64,000 bases of DNA from Actinomycetospora chibensis (GTDB lineage Bacteria; Actinomycetota; Actinomycetes; Mycobacteriales; Pseudonocardiaceae), in assembly GCF_028737215.1 (NCBI RefSeq), contig NZ_JAQZAM010000013.1, positions 1 to 64,000 on the forward strand. The letters run 5' to 3'. This document shows, in pieces, positions 6,587 to 15,614 of the stretch. The translations under genes and the position numbers were made by a program. The notes beneath the pieces were generated by a model. That model searched no databases, was not told the DNA's origin, and worked only from the letters and a program-made list of their open reading frames with translations. Every line of letters begins with the position of its first letter. The first letter of the stretch is position 1.

Positions 6587-8620
6587 CTACCAGCCCAGGA
6601 GGCCGGGCAGCCGCTGGCTCACCGCCGCGGAGAGCGTGCGGCTGTACGACGCCGTGAGGTGGTTGTCGTCGAGGTAGACGAGCACGTTGCCGATCTCGGG
6701 CGGACAGGTCGTGGGGGTGCAGATCTCGTCGCTGAGGTCGAGGAACCCGACGTTGTCCGGCACGCCGTCGAGCAGCGCGTACGGCGGGTCGGCGGCCAGG
6801 AGCTCGCCGCGGGGGATCTCGCAGTCGGGGGCACCGCGCCCCAGCGCCTCGAGGCACTCCGCGGGCCGGTGGTCGAAGCGCGGGTTGTCGCGCACGGCCA
6901 CGACGGGGACGCCGGCGGCGTCGAGACGCTGCCAGGCGGCCACGAAGCCCTCCGGGGTCTGCTCGGTGAGCCCCTGCCGGACGTCGCGTGACGCGCTGAC
7001 GACCACCGCGTCCGGCGGCGCGGCGGCGAGGTGCTCGATCGCGGCCTCGTTCCACGCGATGCACGAGGCGTCGGCCGGGTCGGTCTCCGACGCCGTCGAG
7101 AACGGGCAGCGGGCGCGGACGAGCGTGCGCACCTCCCAGTGCTGCTCCCGCGCCAGCGGCTCGAGGGCCGGGAGGATCTGCTGCATGTGGGAGTCGCCGA
7201 CGAGGGTGACGCGGCGCTGCGGCTCGCCCTCGGCGCTGATCGGCACGCACTCCTCGAGCACGGGGTGGTCGGCCACCGGGGCGCACCCGGCCCGGTAGTC
7301 CGCCCAGTCGTCCTGCAGCCGCGCCAGCGACGGCTCGACCGGCGCCGCGGGGTCGCCGTCGACGACGTGGTCCGCCGCGAGCGCACCGGACAGGGCCAGG
7401 GCGCCCGGGTGGGAGGGGTCGCCGAGGGCGACGGGCGCGCCCGCCCCGGCCGCCGCGACGGCGGACCACACGCCGAGCGCGACCAGCGCCGGGGCCAGGC
7501 AGGCCGCCACCAGCGCCGGCGCCCGCACCCGGCCCAGCCGCGCGAGCGACACCGCGCGCAGCGGCTCCTCCAGGAGGTGGTGGGTGGCGATCGCGAGAGC
7601 CACCGAGACCGCGACGACCACCAGCCCGCCGACCGGCCCCGCGGCCGGGAGCCCGGCGAGCACCAGGAACACGACGAGCACCGGCCAGTGCCACAGGTAG
7701 AGCGGGAAGCTGATCTTCCCCAGGTACTGGGCGGCGCGCGTGGAGAGCAGTCGGTCGGCGCCCCCGGTGCGGCCCGCCACGATGATCGCGACCGCGGACA
7801 GCACCGGCCACAGCGCGAGGTAGCCGGGGAAGGCGGCGCCGACGTCGAGGACCGCGCCGCACGTCACCAGGCCCGCGACGCCGACCCACCCGAGCACGGC
7901 GCGCGCCACCGTCCCGAGCCGCACCCGGTCGATCACGAGGGCGAGGAGGCCGCCGAGGGCGAACTCCCAGAGGCGCGTGCGGGCGTCGAAGTAGGCGAAG
8001 GCCTGGTCGGAGGACGTGGCGATCACCGAGTGCGCGAAGGACGCGAGCGCGACCGCGGCGAGGGCCGCGAGCAGCGCGGCGCGCACATCGGCACCCCGGA
8101 ACCGCGCCCACCGCGCCACGGCGAGCACCAGCAGCGGGGCCAGCAGGTAGAACTGGGCCTGGATCGACAGCGACCAGAAGTGCTGGGCGACGCTCGCGGC
8201 GCCGTTGTCGGCGTAGTAGTCGACCGAGTCGAGCGCCAGGCGCCAGTTCTCGACGAAGAACGCCGAGGCCAGCAGCTCGTGCAGGTTGCGCGACCACGTC
8301 GAGGCCGGCAGCAGGACCGCCGCGACCACCGTGCTGACGGCCAGGACCAGCCCGGCGGTGGGAAAGAGCCGCCAGAACAGCCGGGTCCACGTGGTGGCGA
8401 GCGCGACCCGCTCGCCCCGGATCGCGCTGCGCGCGGTCATCCCGAGGATGAAGAAGCCCGAGAGCAGGAAGAAGACGTCGACGCCGCCGGAGACGCGCCC
8501 GATCCAGACGTGGTAGACGACGACGAGGACGGCGGCGAGACCCCGCAGCCCCTCGATCTCGGGACGGCGGGCGCTGCGGGTCGTGCCCGGCGCGCGGTCG
8601 ACGGTCTCGAGACCGGCCAC
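6587..8620 (-). CDS. Membrane O-acyltransferase (OafA/YrhL type) with SGNH domain
   Basis: A 677-residue two-domain protein. Residues about 17-370 are an acyltransferase-3 membrane domain: it starts RPEIEGLRGLAAVLVVVYHV with the catalytic-type His, has FWSLSIQAQFYLLAP, and about ten further helices. Residues about 440-677 are a periplasm-facing SGNH hydrolase-like domain with the GDSHMQQILPAL block and DDNHLTASYS carrying the catalytic Asp/His. Such fusions O-acetylate cell-surface polysaccharides or peptidoglycan. The GTG at 8620 with GGGGAGCAGGA upstream gives a normal start. It might modify the exopolysaccharide encoded in the right half, but is not clustered with it. Confidence 0.9.
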   Translation of the reverse strand: MAGLETVDRAPGTTRSARRPEIEGLRGLAAVLVVVYHVWIGRVSGGVDVFFLLSGFFILGMTARSAIRGERVALATTWTRLFWRLFPTAGLVLAVSTVVAAVLLPASTWSRNLHELLASAFFVENWRLALDSVDYYADNGAASVAQHFWSLSIQAQFYLLAPLLVLAVARWARFRGADVRAALLAALAAVALASFAHSVIATSSDQAFAYFDARTRLWEFALGGLLALVIDRVRLGTVARAVLGWVGVAGLVTCGAVLDVGAAFPGYLALWPVLSAVAIIVAGRTGGADRLLSTRAAQYLGKISFPLYLWHWPVLVVFLVLAGLPAAGPVGGLVVVAVSVALAIATHHLLEEPLRAVSLARLGRVRAPALVAACLAPALVALGVWSAVAAAGAGAPVALGDPSHPGALALSGALAADHVVDGDPAAPVEPSLARLQDDWADYRAGCAPVADHPVLEECVPISAEGEPQRRVTLVGDSHMQQILPALEPLAREQHWEVRTLVRARCPFSTASETDPADASCIAWNEAAIEHLAAAPPDAVVVSASRDVRQGLTEQTPEGFVAAWQRLDAAGVPVVAVRDNPRFDHRPAECLEALGRGAPDCEIPRGELLAADPPYALLDGVPDNVGFLDLSDEICTPTTCPPEIGNVLVYLDDNHLTASYSRTLSAAVSQRLPGLLGW

Positions 8621-8742
8621 TCCTGCTCCCCTCGCCCTCACCCCGTCACACCCTGCGGCGGCCCGCTCGCCGCCGGTGACCAGCCTCCCGCACGGTCCGT
8701 GAGGTGCGGGTGCCGGGCCGGGCACGTGCTCTACTGGGCCCG

Positions 8743-9333
8743 ATGGAGACCGCGGAGATGCCCCGACGCACCCGCAAGCGGCACGAGCGCCACGACCGCG
8801 TCTTCGAGGCAGCGGTGGCGCTGATCGTCGAGAAGGGCTTCGACGACACCTCGATGAACGACGTCGCCGCCCGCGCGGGCCTCTCGCGCACCACGGTGTT
8901 CAACCACTTCCCCCGCAAGATGGCCTTCCTCGACGAGTGGGCCCTGCGGCGACGCGAGCGCGCGGCGTCGTCGTTCGCCCACGAGCCCGGGGCCCTGCTG
9001 CCGCTGCGCGAGGTCCTCGGCCGCTACCTCGCGGCCCTCGCCGATCTCAATGTCGAGACCCGGCGCGAGACGGTCGCCCTCATGCCCCCGCGGCTCCGCC
9101 ACACCGACTGGCTGGTGACCCATCCCCTCGTCCGCGACCTCGCCGAGTTCGTCACCGAGTCGGGCGTCGCGCTGCGCCCCCACGCCGGGCCGGACCAGAT
9201 CGGGCGGATGCTGGCGCTCGGCTACTTCTCGGCCGTGATCCGCTGGATCGACGTCGAGCCCGCGCCGTTCGACCTCGCCACGGAGCTCTCCGACCTGCTC
9301 GAGACCGTGCTCACGGGCGCTCTGGCCGAGTGA
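8743..9333 (+). CDS. TetR/AcrR-family transcriptional regulator
   Basis: A 196-residue regulator. The N-terminal helix-turn-helix is clear: RVFEAAVALIVEKGFDDTSMNDVAARAGLSRTTVFNHFPRKMAFL (about residues 17-60). The helical C-terminal ligand domain has no recognisable specificity. ATG 8743 was chosen; ATG 8758 is possible. It is divergent from the acyltransferase gene with a 122-bp shared upstream region, so that gene is a candidate target along with itself. Confidence 0.9.
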   Translation: METAEMPRRTRKRHERHDRVFEAAVALIVEKGFDDTSMNDVAARAGLSRTTVFNHFPRKMAFLDEWALRRRERAASSFAHEPGALLPLREVLGRYLAALADLNVETRRETVALMPPRLRHTDWLVTHPLVRDLAEFVTESGVALRPHAGPDQIGRMLALGYFSAVIRWIDVEPAPFDLATELSDLLETVLTGALAE

Positions 9334-9426
9334 CCCCGTGGGTGACCCGCCGGACCTGACCGGGTTCTCGGCCGGCCGTGGAGACATACCGCGCCCGGGT
9401 TGTCCCTCGTCCGTGTGAGTCCGTGA

Positions 9427-9516
9427 CACGACCGTTATCGAGTCGTGACATCACTCGTTGTCCGACTCGAGGGAACGCAGCGTCACGTTCCCTCAGGCAT
9501 GTGAGGGCTCGCCCTC
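9427..9516 (+). promoter_or_regulatory. Three successive hairpins before the secreted His/Glu-rich gene
   Basis: CACGAC/GTCGTG (9427-9447), GAGGGAACG/CGTTCCCTC with an 8-nt loop (9469-9494) and GAGGGC/GCCCTC (9503-9516) lie in tandem in the 227-bp gap after the TetR gene. They could terminate the tetR transcript, structure a 5' untranslated leader, or be operators. They match no riboswitch class I recognise. Confidence 0.4.
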
Positions 9517-9560
9517 GCGCGCCGACACCGCTTCCCACCTGACGCGAGGGGTTCTTCCGT

Positions 9561-10115
9561 ATGGGCATGCACTCTGCTCGCCGCACCGGCTCGACGACGA
9601 CCGTCGCAGGTCGCGGGCTGTTCACCGCCACCGCCGCCTTCGCCCTGATCGGCGGCGGCACCGGGATGGCGTTCGCCGGCGAGGCGCCCTCGTCCCACGG
9701 CCACGAGAGCTCGCACAGCGGGACCGCCGAGCACGGCAGCGATCACACGAGCGACTGCGAGATCCCGGTCGTCGACCCGGCGAACGAGCAGCTCGACGCC
9801 ACGGTCAACGGCGCCACCGGCGGCGCGACCACCCAGGCCCTCGAGGCCGGCAACGAGGCCGTCGCCCCGGTGCACGACGCGGTCTGCCCGCCGGCCAGCG
9901 AGATCCTCGACCCGCTCAGCGGCCAGCTCCCGTCCGCCGGCGACGAGGAGGAGGACGGGGAGGAGGACGAGGAGGCCACCCCGCGGGCCACCTCCGAGGA
10001 GCCGGAGGAGTCCGCCGAGTCGGAGGAGGCCGGGAAGACCGCGGAGACCGCGTCCTCGGCCACCCAGGAGCCCACGATCACCGATATCCCGGCCATGGCG
10101 CCCGCCGCGTCCTGA
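9561..10115 (+). CDS. Secreted His-rich and acidic protein, unknown function
   Basis: About 184 residues. A Sec signal peptide (basic start, hydrophobic LFTATAAFALIGGGTGMAFA) is cleaved near AFA-GE. The mature start is His-rich (SSHGHESSHSGTAEHGSDH), followed by a two-cysteine core (DCEIPVV...AVCPPASEIL) and a Glu-rich tail (GDEEEDGEEDEEATP). The His cluster and acidic run suggest cation binding, which is inference. A 15-bp perfect terminator hairpin follows directly, so it is probably a single-gene unit. Confidence 0.7.
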   Translation: MGMHSARRTGSTTTVAGRGLFTATAAFALIGGGTGMAFAGEAPSSHGHESSHSGTAEHGSDHTSDCEIPVVDPANEQLDATVNGATGGATTQALEAGNEAVAPVHDAVCPPASEILDPLSGQLPSAGDEEEDGEEDEEATPRATSEEPEESAESEEAGKTAETASSATQEPTITDIPAMAPAAS

Positions 10116-10135
10116 TCCAGGACGCCGCACGGCCC

Positions 10136-10174
10136 GCGGCCCCGGTGACGTCCCCGAAACGTCACCGGGGCCGC
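10136..10174. terminator. Rho-independent-type terminator between convergent genes
   Basis: Perfect 15-bp stem GCGGCCCCGGTGACG/CGTCACCGGGGCCGC with a 9-nt loop, 20 bp after the secreted-protein stop and 35 bp from the end of the opposing lipoprotein gene. Usable from both sides; no long T-run. Confidence 0.8.
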
Positions 10175-10209
10175 TTGCTGTCCGCCCCTTTCGACCGGGT
10201 CAGCCCGGG

Positions 10210-11016
10210 TCAGCCCGCCGGCAGGAGCGCCCCGATGTCGGTGACCTGGTCGGCGGGCGGCGGCGCCACGGTGACCGGCAGACCGTGCTCGGTGAGGTCC
10301 AGGGTCACCGCGGTCGAGGTCGCGGGACGGCCGGGGCGCTCGGGGGCCGTGGTGGTCTGGGCGATGCGGCGCAGGAGTCCCTGCTCGTCGACCCAGCAGT
10401 CGGTCGGCAGGCGGCTCGTGCCGATCTGCGCGACGAGGCGGTCGATCGCCGGCCGCTGCGCCGGGTCCGCCGCCGCGGGGGTGGCGAGCAGGTCCACCGT
10501 CGCGGCGTAGTGCGTCGTGGGCGTCCCGTCCACCGGCTCCGGCCCCACGAGGCGGGCCTCGGTGACGCCCTGCAGGGCGGCGACCTGCTGCAACGGGTCG
10601 GTCGGTGTGCCCGCGAGCTGCGGGAGCGGTCCGCCGAGCGTCGCGGCCGCCAGCCGGTCGAGGGCGATCGACGCCCACGCTCGCCCACCGGGGACCAGGA
10701 GCGCGACCGCCGGCGGCACCTGGGCGTAGAGCTGCCCACCGACCAGCAGCACCCGCGTCCCGCCGCCGAGCAGGGGCACCGTGACGGTCGTGTCGGCGCT
10801 GCGCGCGACGAGGTCCGCAACGCCGCTGCCCGTCACCTCGGTCCCGGGCGTGCCCGGCGGGCCGGTGCGGGACGTGAACGCCACCCGCGCGGTGCGCTCC
10901 TCGTAGGTCCGGCCGACCGCGTCGCGGACCTCCGTGAGCGGGTCGTCGCTGCCGCACCCCGCGACCAGCGCGAGCAGGAGCGCGAGGACGGCCAGCACCC
11001 CGGAGCGTCGCGCCAC
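10210..11016 (-). CDS. Lipoprotein, LppX/LprG-like
   Basis: A 268-residue exported lipoprotein: signal ARRSGVLAVLALLLALVAGC with lipobox LVAGC (Cys around residue 21). The rest has the size and alternating strand pattern of the actinobacterial LppX/LprAFG-like lipid-carrier fold, including VLLVGGQLYAQVPPA and a late TDCWVDEQGLLRRI segment resembling the '...VDxxTGLPVRI' part of that family. The assignment to that fold is tentative. GTG 11016 was chosen so that the basic n-region directly precedes the hydrophobic core. Likely role: envelope lipid or glycolipid transport. Confidence 0.72.
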   Translation of the reverse strand: MARRSGVLAVLALLLALVAGCGSDDPLTEVRDAVGRTYEERTARVAFTSRTGPPGTPGTEVTGSGVADLVARSADTTVTVPLLGGGTRVLLVGGQLYAQVPPAVALLVPGGRAWASIALDRLAAATLGGPLPQLAGTPTDPLQQVAALQGVTEARLVGPEPVDGTPTTHYAATVDLLATPAAADPAQRPAIDRLVAQIGTSRLPTDCWVDEQGLLRRIAQTTTAPERPGRPATSTAVTLDLTEHGLPVTVAPPPADQVTDIGALLPAG

Positions 11017-11065
11017 CGGATCAGTATCGCTGCTCGGTGCCCCATCGCCGCCCGGACACCGCAAC

Positions 11066-11096
11066 GGCCCCGACCCGCGAGGAGCGGGCCGGGGCC
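11066..11096 (-). terminator. Terminator hairpin after the membrane protein gene
   Basis: GGCCCC and CCCGC pair with GCGGG and GGGGCC around a GAGGA loop, with a 2-nt internal mismatch. It lies between the stop of the gene ending at 11136 and the lipoprotein gene on the same strand. Confidence 0.55.
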
Positions 11097-11135
11097 GGGG
11101 CGGCGCTGGGGAGCGGGGTCTTCAGGGGGACGAGG

Positions 11136-12050
11136 TCAGTGCAGACTGCGGGTGCGTCGCGCGCGGGAGTTCTCCTCGAGGCGCTGGCGCCAGAGCTCCC
11201 AGGTGTCGGGGTCGATCGCCTGCCCGGCCGGCGGCGTGTGCGGCGTCCGCGGCGAGGGCAGGAGGGCCGGGCGGGCCGCACGGACACTGCCGGCCGGGAG
11301 GGCGGGCATGCTGCCGGTGAGCGGCTCCCAGGGCCAGGACTCGCGCACCGCCCGGGAGCGGTGGAAGCCGAGGCCCATGATCCAGCCGAAGATCAGGTGG
11401 CCGATCAGCGAGAGCGTCAGCGTGGTCGCCGTGACCGGGAACATCATGGTCTGGCCCAGCGGCGCGATCCAGACGGTGGCGATCAGCCCGGCCCACACGG
11501 GGAAGACCGAGAACGCGACGGCCGCCAGCACCGCCACACGGCGCGAGCACTTCTGCAGCCCCATCGCCGAGGCGATCGCGAAGAACGTGATGCCGATGCC
11601 GCCACCGTCGCCGATGTAGCGCCAGAGGTAGCCGACGACGGCGCCGGAGGTCATGTCGTCCGGGTTGCCGGTGATCCAGGTGCCCATCACCGGGATGAAG
11701 TCGGCCCACCAGCCGAAGACGTGGACGGTGGTGAGCCGGAAGCCGTCGTAGATCGCGCAGCCGACGACGCCCCAGAGCATGCCGTCGGCGATGACACGGT
11801 CGCCCTGGTGCGGCGCGAGCACGGTGAGGGCGACGATCGCGGCGGCGAGGGGGATGACGAGGATCGGGGCGGAGTCCTGCATCCTCATGACGCCGAACAC
11901 GTGGGCGGAGATCGCCAGCAGCGGCAGGGCCGCCAGCATCAGGTGGAGCCCGATCCGCAGCAGGCCGGCACCGTCACGGCCGCGGAGACCTCTGGTGGTG
12001 CCCGGACCCGACCCCGTGGCGGGGCGCTCCGGTGTGGTCGTCGTGTTCAT
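11136..12050 (-). CDS. Polytopic membrane protein, unknown function
   Basis: A 304-residue protein with about six or seven hydrophobic helices between residues 33 and 225 (for example HLMLAALPLLAISAHVFGVM and TLTLSLIGHLIFGWIMGLGF). A Pro-rich cytoplasmic C-terminus of about 80 residues ends in Arg/His. Helix-embedded charged or polar residues (HVFG, YDGFR, NPDDM) hint at a transporter or enzyme, but no family is recognised. ATG 12050 is preceded by TAGCGT at 8 nt and no ribosome-binding site, consistent with a leaderless start. It is followed by its own terminator hairpin. Confidence 0.7.
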   Translation of the reverse strand: MNTTTTPERPATGSGPGTTRGLRGRDGAGLLRIGLHLMLAALPLLAISAHVFGVMRMQDSAPILVIPLAAAIVALTVLAPHQGDRVIADGMLWGVVGCAIYDGFRLTTVHVFGWWADFIPVMGTWITGNPDDMTSGAVVGYLWRYIGDGGGIGITFFAIASAMGLQKCSRRVAVLAAVAFSVFPVWAGLIATVWIAPLGQTMMFPVTATTLTLSLIGHLIFGWIMGLGFHRSRAVRESWPWEPLTGSMPALPAGSVRAARPALLPSPRTPHTPPAGQAIDPDTWELWRQRLEENSRARRTRSLH

Positions 12051-12058
12051 CGCCGGGA

Positions 12059-12064
12059 ACGCTA
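12059..12064 (-). promoter_or_regulatory. TAGCGT -10-like element, leaderless start
   Basis: TAGCGT on the minus strand ending 8 nt before the ATG at 12050. Confidence 0.45.
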
Positions 12065-12577
12065 GGGAATCGGGCGGGTACGCACCGCGAACCTGAGAGA
12101 GGCTGAGGAGAACGCCGCCCACGCGCCGTCGGCGCGCGACGACCGGCGAGGCCGCTCACCCGTTCGGAGCACGGCGAGCGGTGGCGCCGACCGCAATCTC
12201 CTCATTCGGGCGGCCCGGGCGAATCCCCGGCGACGACCCGCGCGGGACACGCGCCGAGCGGGCCGCCGGTCCGGGTCCGCGCGTCGCCGGCGCCGTCCGC
12301 CGGACCGGTCGTCGACGCCGGGCCGACACCAACCCGTGACCGGACCGAGATCAGGGCGCTCCGGAACCCGGAGGCCGACCGACCGGGTGTGGTGGAGGCG
12401 TGCAGGCAGGATGGAGCAGCCATCCGCCGCGAGGGGCAGGCCGTTCGGCCCAAGGACACGCTCGGAAGCACCTTGAGGCCTCGGTCGGGTGACAATCTGT
12501 TCGCACATGAGCACGGTCCGCACGGCCGCGGGGTGGGCGCGAGACGCCCGCCCGGACCGACCCGGGAGACGCCCTCG
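12065..12577. other. Long intergenic region without a recognised gene
   Basis: About 510 bp between two divergent genes. Open frames here have low-complexity Arg/Pro-rich products and no start signals, so none is called. The only suggestive element is the A/T-containing stretch around 12485-12510 (GTGACAATCTGTTCGCACAT), where a promoter for the lyase-like gene at 12578 might lie. Confidence 0.4.
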
Positions 12578-14110
12578 ATGACCGACGTGGTGACCCACGC
12601 CGACCCCTCGTCCGGCGACGGCCGACGCGGATCACGCACCCGCCGCGCCCACCGGGGCCTCCGGGTGCCCGGCAGTGTGCCCGCCGGCGGCACCGAGCGC
12701 ACGGACGACGACGGGCGCCCGCGTCACCGGCGCACCCCTGGCACTGCTCCGTTCGTGGCGACGACGACCGGCGCAACCCGCCACCGCGCGGCGTCCCGTG
12801 ACGCCGCCGGCCCCGCCGGCGACGACGACCCCACGACCCCGATCGCGCTCGTCCCGACCACCCACGCACCCACGGCGCAGGTCGAGCCCGCGACCACCCA
12901 CGTCGCGGCGACCGGGCTGACCGCGGCGACCTCGGTGACCGCGCTGACCTCGCCCACGTCGACCGGTCGGCACGCCGCCATCGACGCCACGAGCCACGCC
13001 CCGGCCGCGGTCCCCGGCACCGCGATCGGCCCGCCGAGCGGCCGTCACGCCGCCCCGACCTCCCGGGTCGCCGCCGCCGCACCGACCACGACCGCGACGC
13101 CGGCCACGACCACCGGGGCCACGACCTCCGGGACCACGGCATCGAGCGGGTCCGCCGAGCCCTCCGCCCGCCGTCGGGGCCTCCCCCTGCGGGCCACGAT
13201 CGGCCTGATCGGCGGCGGCGGGGTGGCCGCGCTCTTCGCACTGACCACGCCCGGCTCGCCGGTGTCGACGTCCGCCCCGCTCGAGGCGGCCCCGTCGTCG
13301 GCCGCGCCCGCGGGCCTGTTCTCCCCCGTCGTGCCGAGCAGCCCCGACGCGTCGACGTCGTCCGCGCTGCCCGTGGTGCCGGTGACGCCGCCGTCGGTGT
13401 CCTCCACCACCCCGACCAGCGAGGGGCCGCAGCCCGTGATCGGCGCCCTGTTCGACGCCGCGTCCGGGGCGTTCTCCGACCTGTTCGACAACAGCGCCAA
13501 CGACGGGCTGGTCGAGAACGGACCCCGTCCGCGGATCGTCGCGAACCCGGACGACCCGGACCGTCAGGCGTGGCAGTTCTCGCTCGGCCCCGGCGGCAAG
13601 CGCAGCGAGGTGCTGCCACAGGGCCCGGGCACCGAGCCGGTCGACGGCGACCAGCAGTTCGTCCGCTACACCGCGCAGCTCTCCGACGACTTCCCCACGG
13701 ACACGGGCAACTGGCAGGTCATCCTGCAGTGGCACCACACGTCGCCCAACGGGTCGCCGCCGCTCGCGCTCCAGGTCACCCGCGGCCAGCTCTACATGGT
13801 CAGCGAGGGCGACGACATGCAGGCGATCGGGCCGGTGTCGCCGGGGCAGCGGATCGACCTCGCGATGAAGATCACGTTCGCGCAGGACCCCAGCGAGGGC
13901 TCGGTGACGGTGTGGCGGGACGGTCGTCCCACCGGCGTCACGAACTGGAGCCCCCGCGACGGGACCATGAGCACGCACGCGGCGTACCTGAAGATGGGCA
14001 TGTACCGCGCGCAGGCCATCCGCGAGGGCGGCTCGATCATCGTCACCGACCTCAAGATCGGGCGGGACGCCGCGGGGATCGGCGGCATCGGGCCGCGCGC
14101 GAGGGACTAG
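12578..14110 (+). CDS. Membrane-anchored polysaccharide lyase-like protein
   Basis: A 510-residue type II membrane protein. About 200 residues of Thr/Ala/Pro-rich, probably disordered sequence precede one transmembrane segment (ATIGLIGGGGVAALFALTT, near 205-225), then a Ser/Pro linker. A C-terminal domain (about 300-505) has the hallmarks of the heparin-lyase-I-like polysaccharide lyase fold: RYTAQLSDDFP, WQVILQWHHTSPNGSPPLAL and VTVWRDGRPTGVTNW. That domain faces outside. A paralog without the long N-terminus is at 57903-58889 next to the exopolysaccharide locus. Probable role: cleaving a uronic-acid-containing glycan; the substrate is inference. Confidence 0.78.
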   Translation: MTDVVTHADPSSGDGRRGSRTRRAHRGLRVPGSVPAGGTERTDDDGRPRHRRTPGTAPFVATTTGATRHRAASRDAAGPAGDDDPTTPIALVPTTHAPTAQVEPATTHVAATGLTAATSVTALTSPTSTGRHAAIDATSHAPAAVPGTAIGPPSGRHAAPTSRVAAAAPTTTATPATTTGATTSGTTASSGSAEPSARRRGLPLRATIGLIGGGGVAALFALTTPGSPVSTSAPLEAAPSSAAPAGLFSPVVPSSPDASTSSALPVVPVTPPSVSSTTPTSEGPQPVIGALFDAASGAFSDLFDNSANDGLVENGPRPRIVANPDDPDRQAWQFSLGPGGKRSEVLPQGPGTEPVDGDQQFVRYTAQLSDDFPTDTGNWQVILQWHHTSPNGSPPLALQVTRGQLYMVSEGDDMQAIGPVSPGQRIDLAMKITFAQDPSEGSVTVWRDGRPTGVTNWSPRDGTMSTHAAYLKMGMYRAQAIREGGSIIVTDLKIGRDAAGIGGIGPRARD

Positions 14111-14151
14111 CTCGGGGCCCCACCTCACGCGCCACCGGCACCCCGGGCCCC

Positions 14152-14157
14152 TAACCT
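14152..14157 (+). promoter_or_regulatory. TAACCT -10-like element, leaderless start
   Basis: TAACCT ends 6 nt before the ATG at 14164, with no ribosome-binding site between. Confidence 0.4.
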
Positions 14158-14163
14158 GGCCCG

Positions 14164-15231
14164 ATGCCCAGCCGCGTCCTCGACCTGGTGCGGGGACGTC
14201 CCGGGCCGGCGCCCGGCGGGTCGCGGGGCGGATGGCGCCGGGCGGTGGCGACCGCGGGCCTCGCGGTCGTCCCGACGGTGCTCGCCGCCCTGGTGCTCCT
14301 GCCCGACCTGGTCGGTCTGGACCGCCACCTGCCGTTCGCCGTGTTCGCCGCCCTGCGGCCCCTGCTCACGGTGCTCGCGGCGGCGGGCGTGGTGCTCGCC
14401 CTGGTCGTGCGCCTCCGTCGGCCCCGTCGGCCCGGTCGGCGGCGGGCCGGCGTCGTCGGTCTCGCCGGCGTCGGGGTGGTCGTCGCGCTGGCGGCGGCGT
14501 TCGTCGTCCCCCGCGCGATCGCCGACGAACCGCCCCCGCCCGGTGGCACCGCGCTCACCGTGCTGTCGTTCAACGCCTTCGAGGGCCGGGCCGACGTCGG
14601 CGCCCTCGCCGAGGTGGTCCGCCGCGAGCGTCCCGACCTCGTCGTGCTGCCCGAGGCCGGCGAGCGCTTCCGGACGCGGATCGCGGCCCTGGTGCCCGGG
14701 TACCGGTCGTGGACCAACGTCCCGGCACGCGCCGCGGACGTCCGCGGCATCGTCGTCCTCGCCTCACCACGTGCCGGCGACGTCACCGCCCGGACGATCT
14801 CCGACGCACCCGGCACCCCTACGGACACCCGCTACCCGTGGGCCGAGGTCACCGGCGGGATCCTCGGCCCGGTGCGCCTCGGCGCGGTGCACGTCGTCTC
14901 GATCGTGCCGGGGTGGATCGGCTACTGGCCCGGCGAGCTCGAGCTGTTGCAGCGGTGGTGCGCCCGCCCGGGCGGCGGGTCGCTCGTCGTGGGCGACGTC
15001 AACGCCACCCCGGACCACTCCGCGTTCCGCGCCGGCACCCGGGGGTGCGCCGACGCCGCCACCGAGCGCGGCGAGAGCCTGACCTCGACCTGGAACGCGG
15101 GCTGGCCCCGGGCCGTCGGCGCGCAGATCGACCATGTGCTGACCAGCGGCGGGCCGAGGGCCCGCGACGTGACGGTGCTCGACGTGCCGGGCTCGGACCA
15201 CCGCGCCCTGCTCGTGCACCTGCGCCTGTAG
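14164..15231 (+). CDS. Membrane-anchored endonuclease/exonuclease/phosphatase-family protein
   Basis: A 355-residue protein with three N-terminal transmembrane helices (to about residue 120), followed by an exposed EEP-fold hydrolase. EEP motifs are intact: VLSFNAFEG (metal-binding Asn), LPEAGE (Glu), VVGDVNATPDH (catalytic Asp/Asn), QIDHVL and GSDHRALLVHL (catalytic His). Secreted or membrane-anchored actinobacterial members of this layout are common; substrates range from nucleic acids to phospholipid head groups, and none can be assigned. The preceding TAACCT suggests a leaderless mRNA starting at the ATG. Confidence 0.88.
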   Translation: MPSRVLDLVRGRPGPAPGGSRGGWRRAVATAGLAVVPTVLAALVLLPDLVGLDRHLPFAVFAALRPLLTVLAAAGVVLALVVRLRRPRRPGRRRAGVVGLAGVGVVVALAAAFVVPRAIADEPPPPGGTALTVLSFNAFEGRADVGALAEVVRRERPDLVVLPEAGERFRTRIAALVPGYRSWTNVPARAADVRGIVVLASPRAGDVTARTISDAPGTPTDTRYPWAEVTGGILGPVRLGAVHVVSIVPGWIGYWPGELELLQRWCARPGGGSLVVGDVNATPDHSAFRAGTRGCADAATERGESLTSTWNAGWPRAVGAQIDHVLTSGGPRARDVTVLDVPGSDHRALLVHLRL

Positions 15232-15260
15232 CCGGCTTCAGCTCTGGAGGTGGCCCCGAC

Positions 15261-15614
15261 TCAGGACGCGTGCCGCGCCGGCGCCGGCATCGCGTGGGCG
15301 TGCCGGGGGCGCACGGGTTCACCGCGCAGGTCGCGGTGGCCGCCGACGAGCCCGCACCAGGAGCAGTCGGGCATCGGCACGACCATGCGCTGAGGCCCGG
15401 TGACGGGGCCGGGGTCGGGCGCGACGACCGCGAGCCCGCCCGAGGTGTGATCGCCGCGCACCGAGCGGATCACCCGGCGCAGCGCGAAGCGCAGCACCAC
15501 CACGAGCAGGAGCCCGGCGAGGGCGACCACCGCGAGCCACTTGGCGAGCAGTACGGCGCAGAACGCGATGAGCAGGCCGACGATCGCCGTCGTCACCCTC
15601 GCGTCGTCGTCCAC
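15261..15614 (-). CDS. Small membrane protein with CxxC
   Basis: A 117-residue protein with a GTG start at 15614. Two hydrophobic helices (AIVGLLIAFCAVLLAKWLAVVALAGLLLVVVL) occupy the first 45 residues. A basic stretch (RRVIRSVRGDH) and a soluble tail containing a CSWC pair and a His-rich end (RHAHAMPAPARHAS) follow. The CxxC and histidines could bind metal, but no family is recognised. It converges on the EEP gene with a 29-bp gap. Confidence 0.6.
   Translation of the reverse strand: MDDDARVTTAIVGLLIAFCAVLLAKWLAVVALAGLLLVVVLRFALRRVIRSVRGDHTSGGLAVVAPDPGPVTGPQRMVVPMPDCSWCGLVGGHRDLRGEPVRPRHAHAMPAPARHAS

Noticed and set aside
7031-8824. 597-codon plus-strand frame opposite the membrane acyltransferase
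   Set aside because: Product is Arg/His/Gln/Glu-rich without domains; the opposite strand has clear acyltransferase and SGNH motifs.
9421-9560. Possible c-di-AMP or other riboswitch before the secreted His/Glu-rich gene
   Set aside because: Three hairpins are real, but their loops and junctions match no riboswitch consensus I know.
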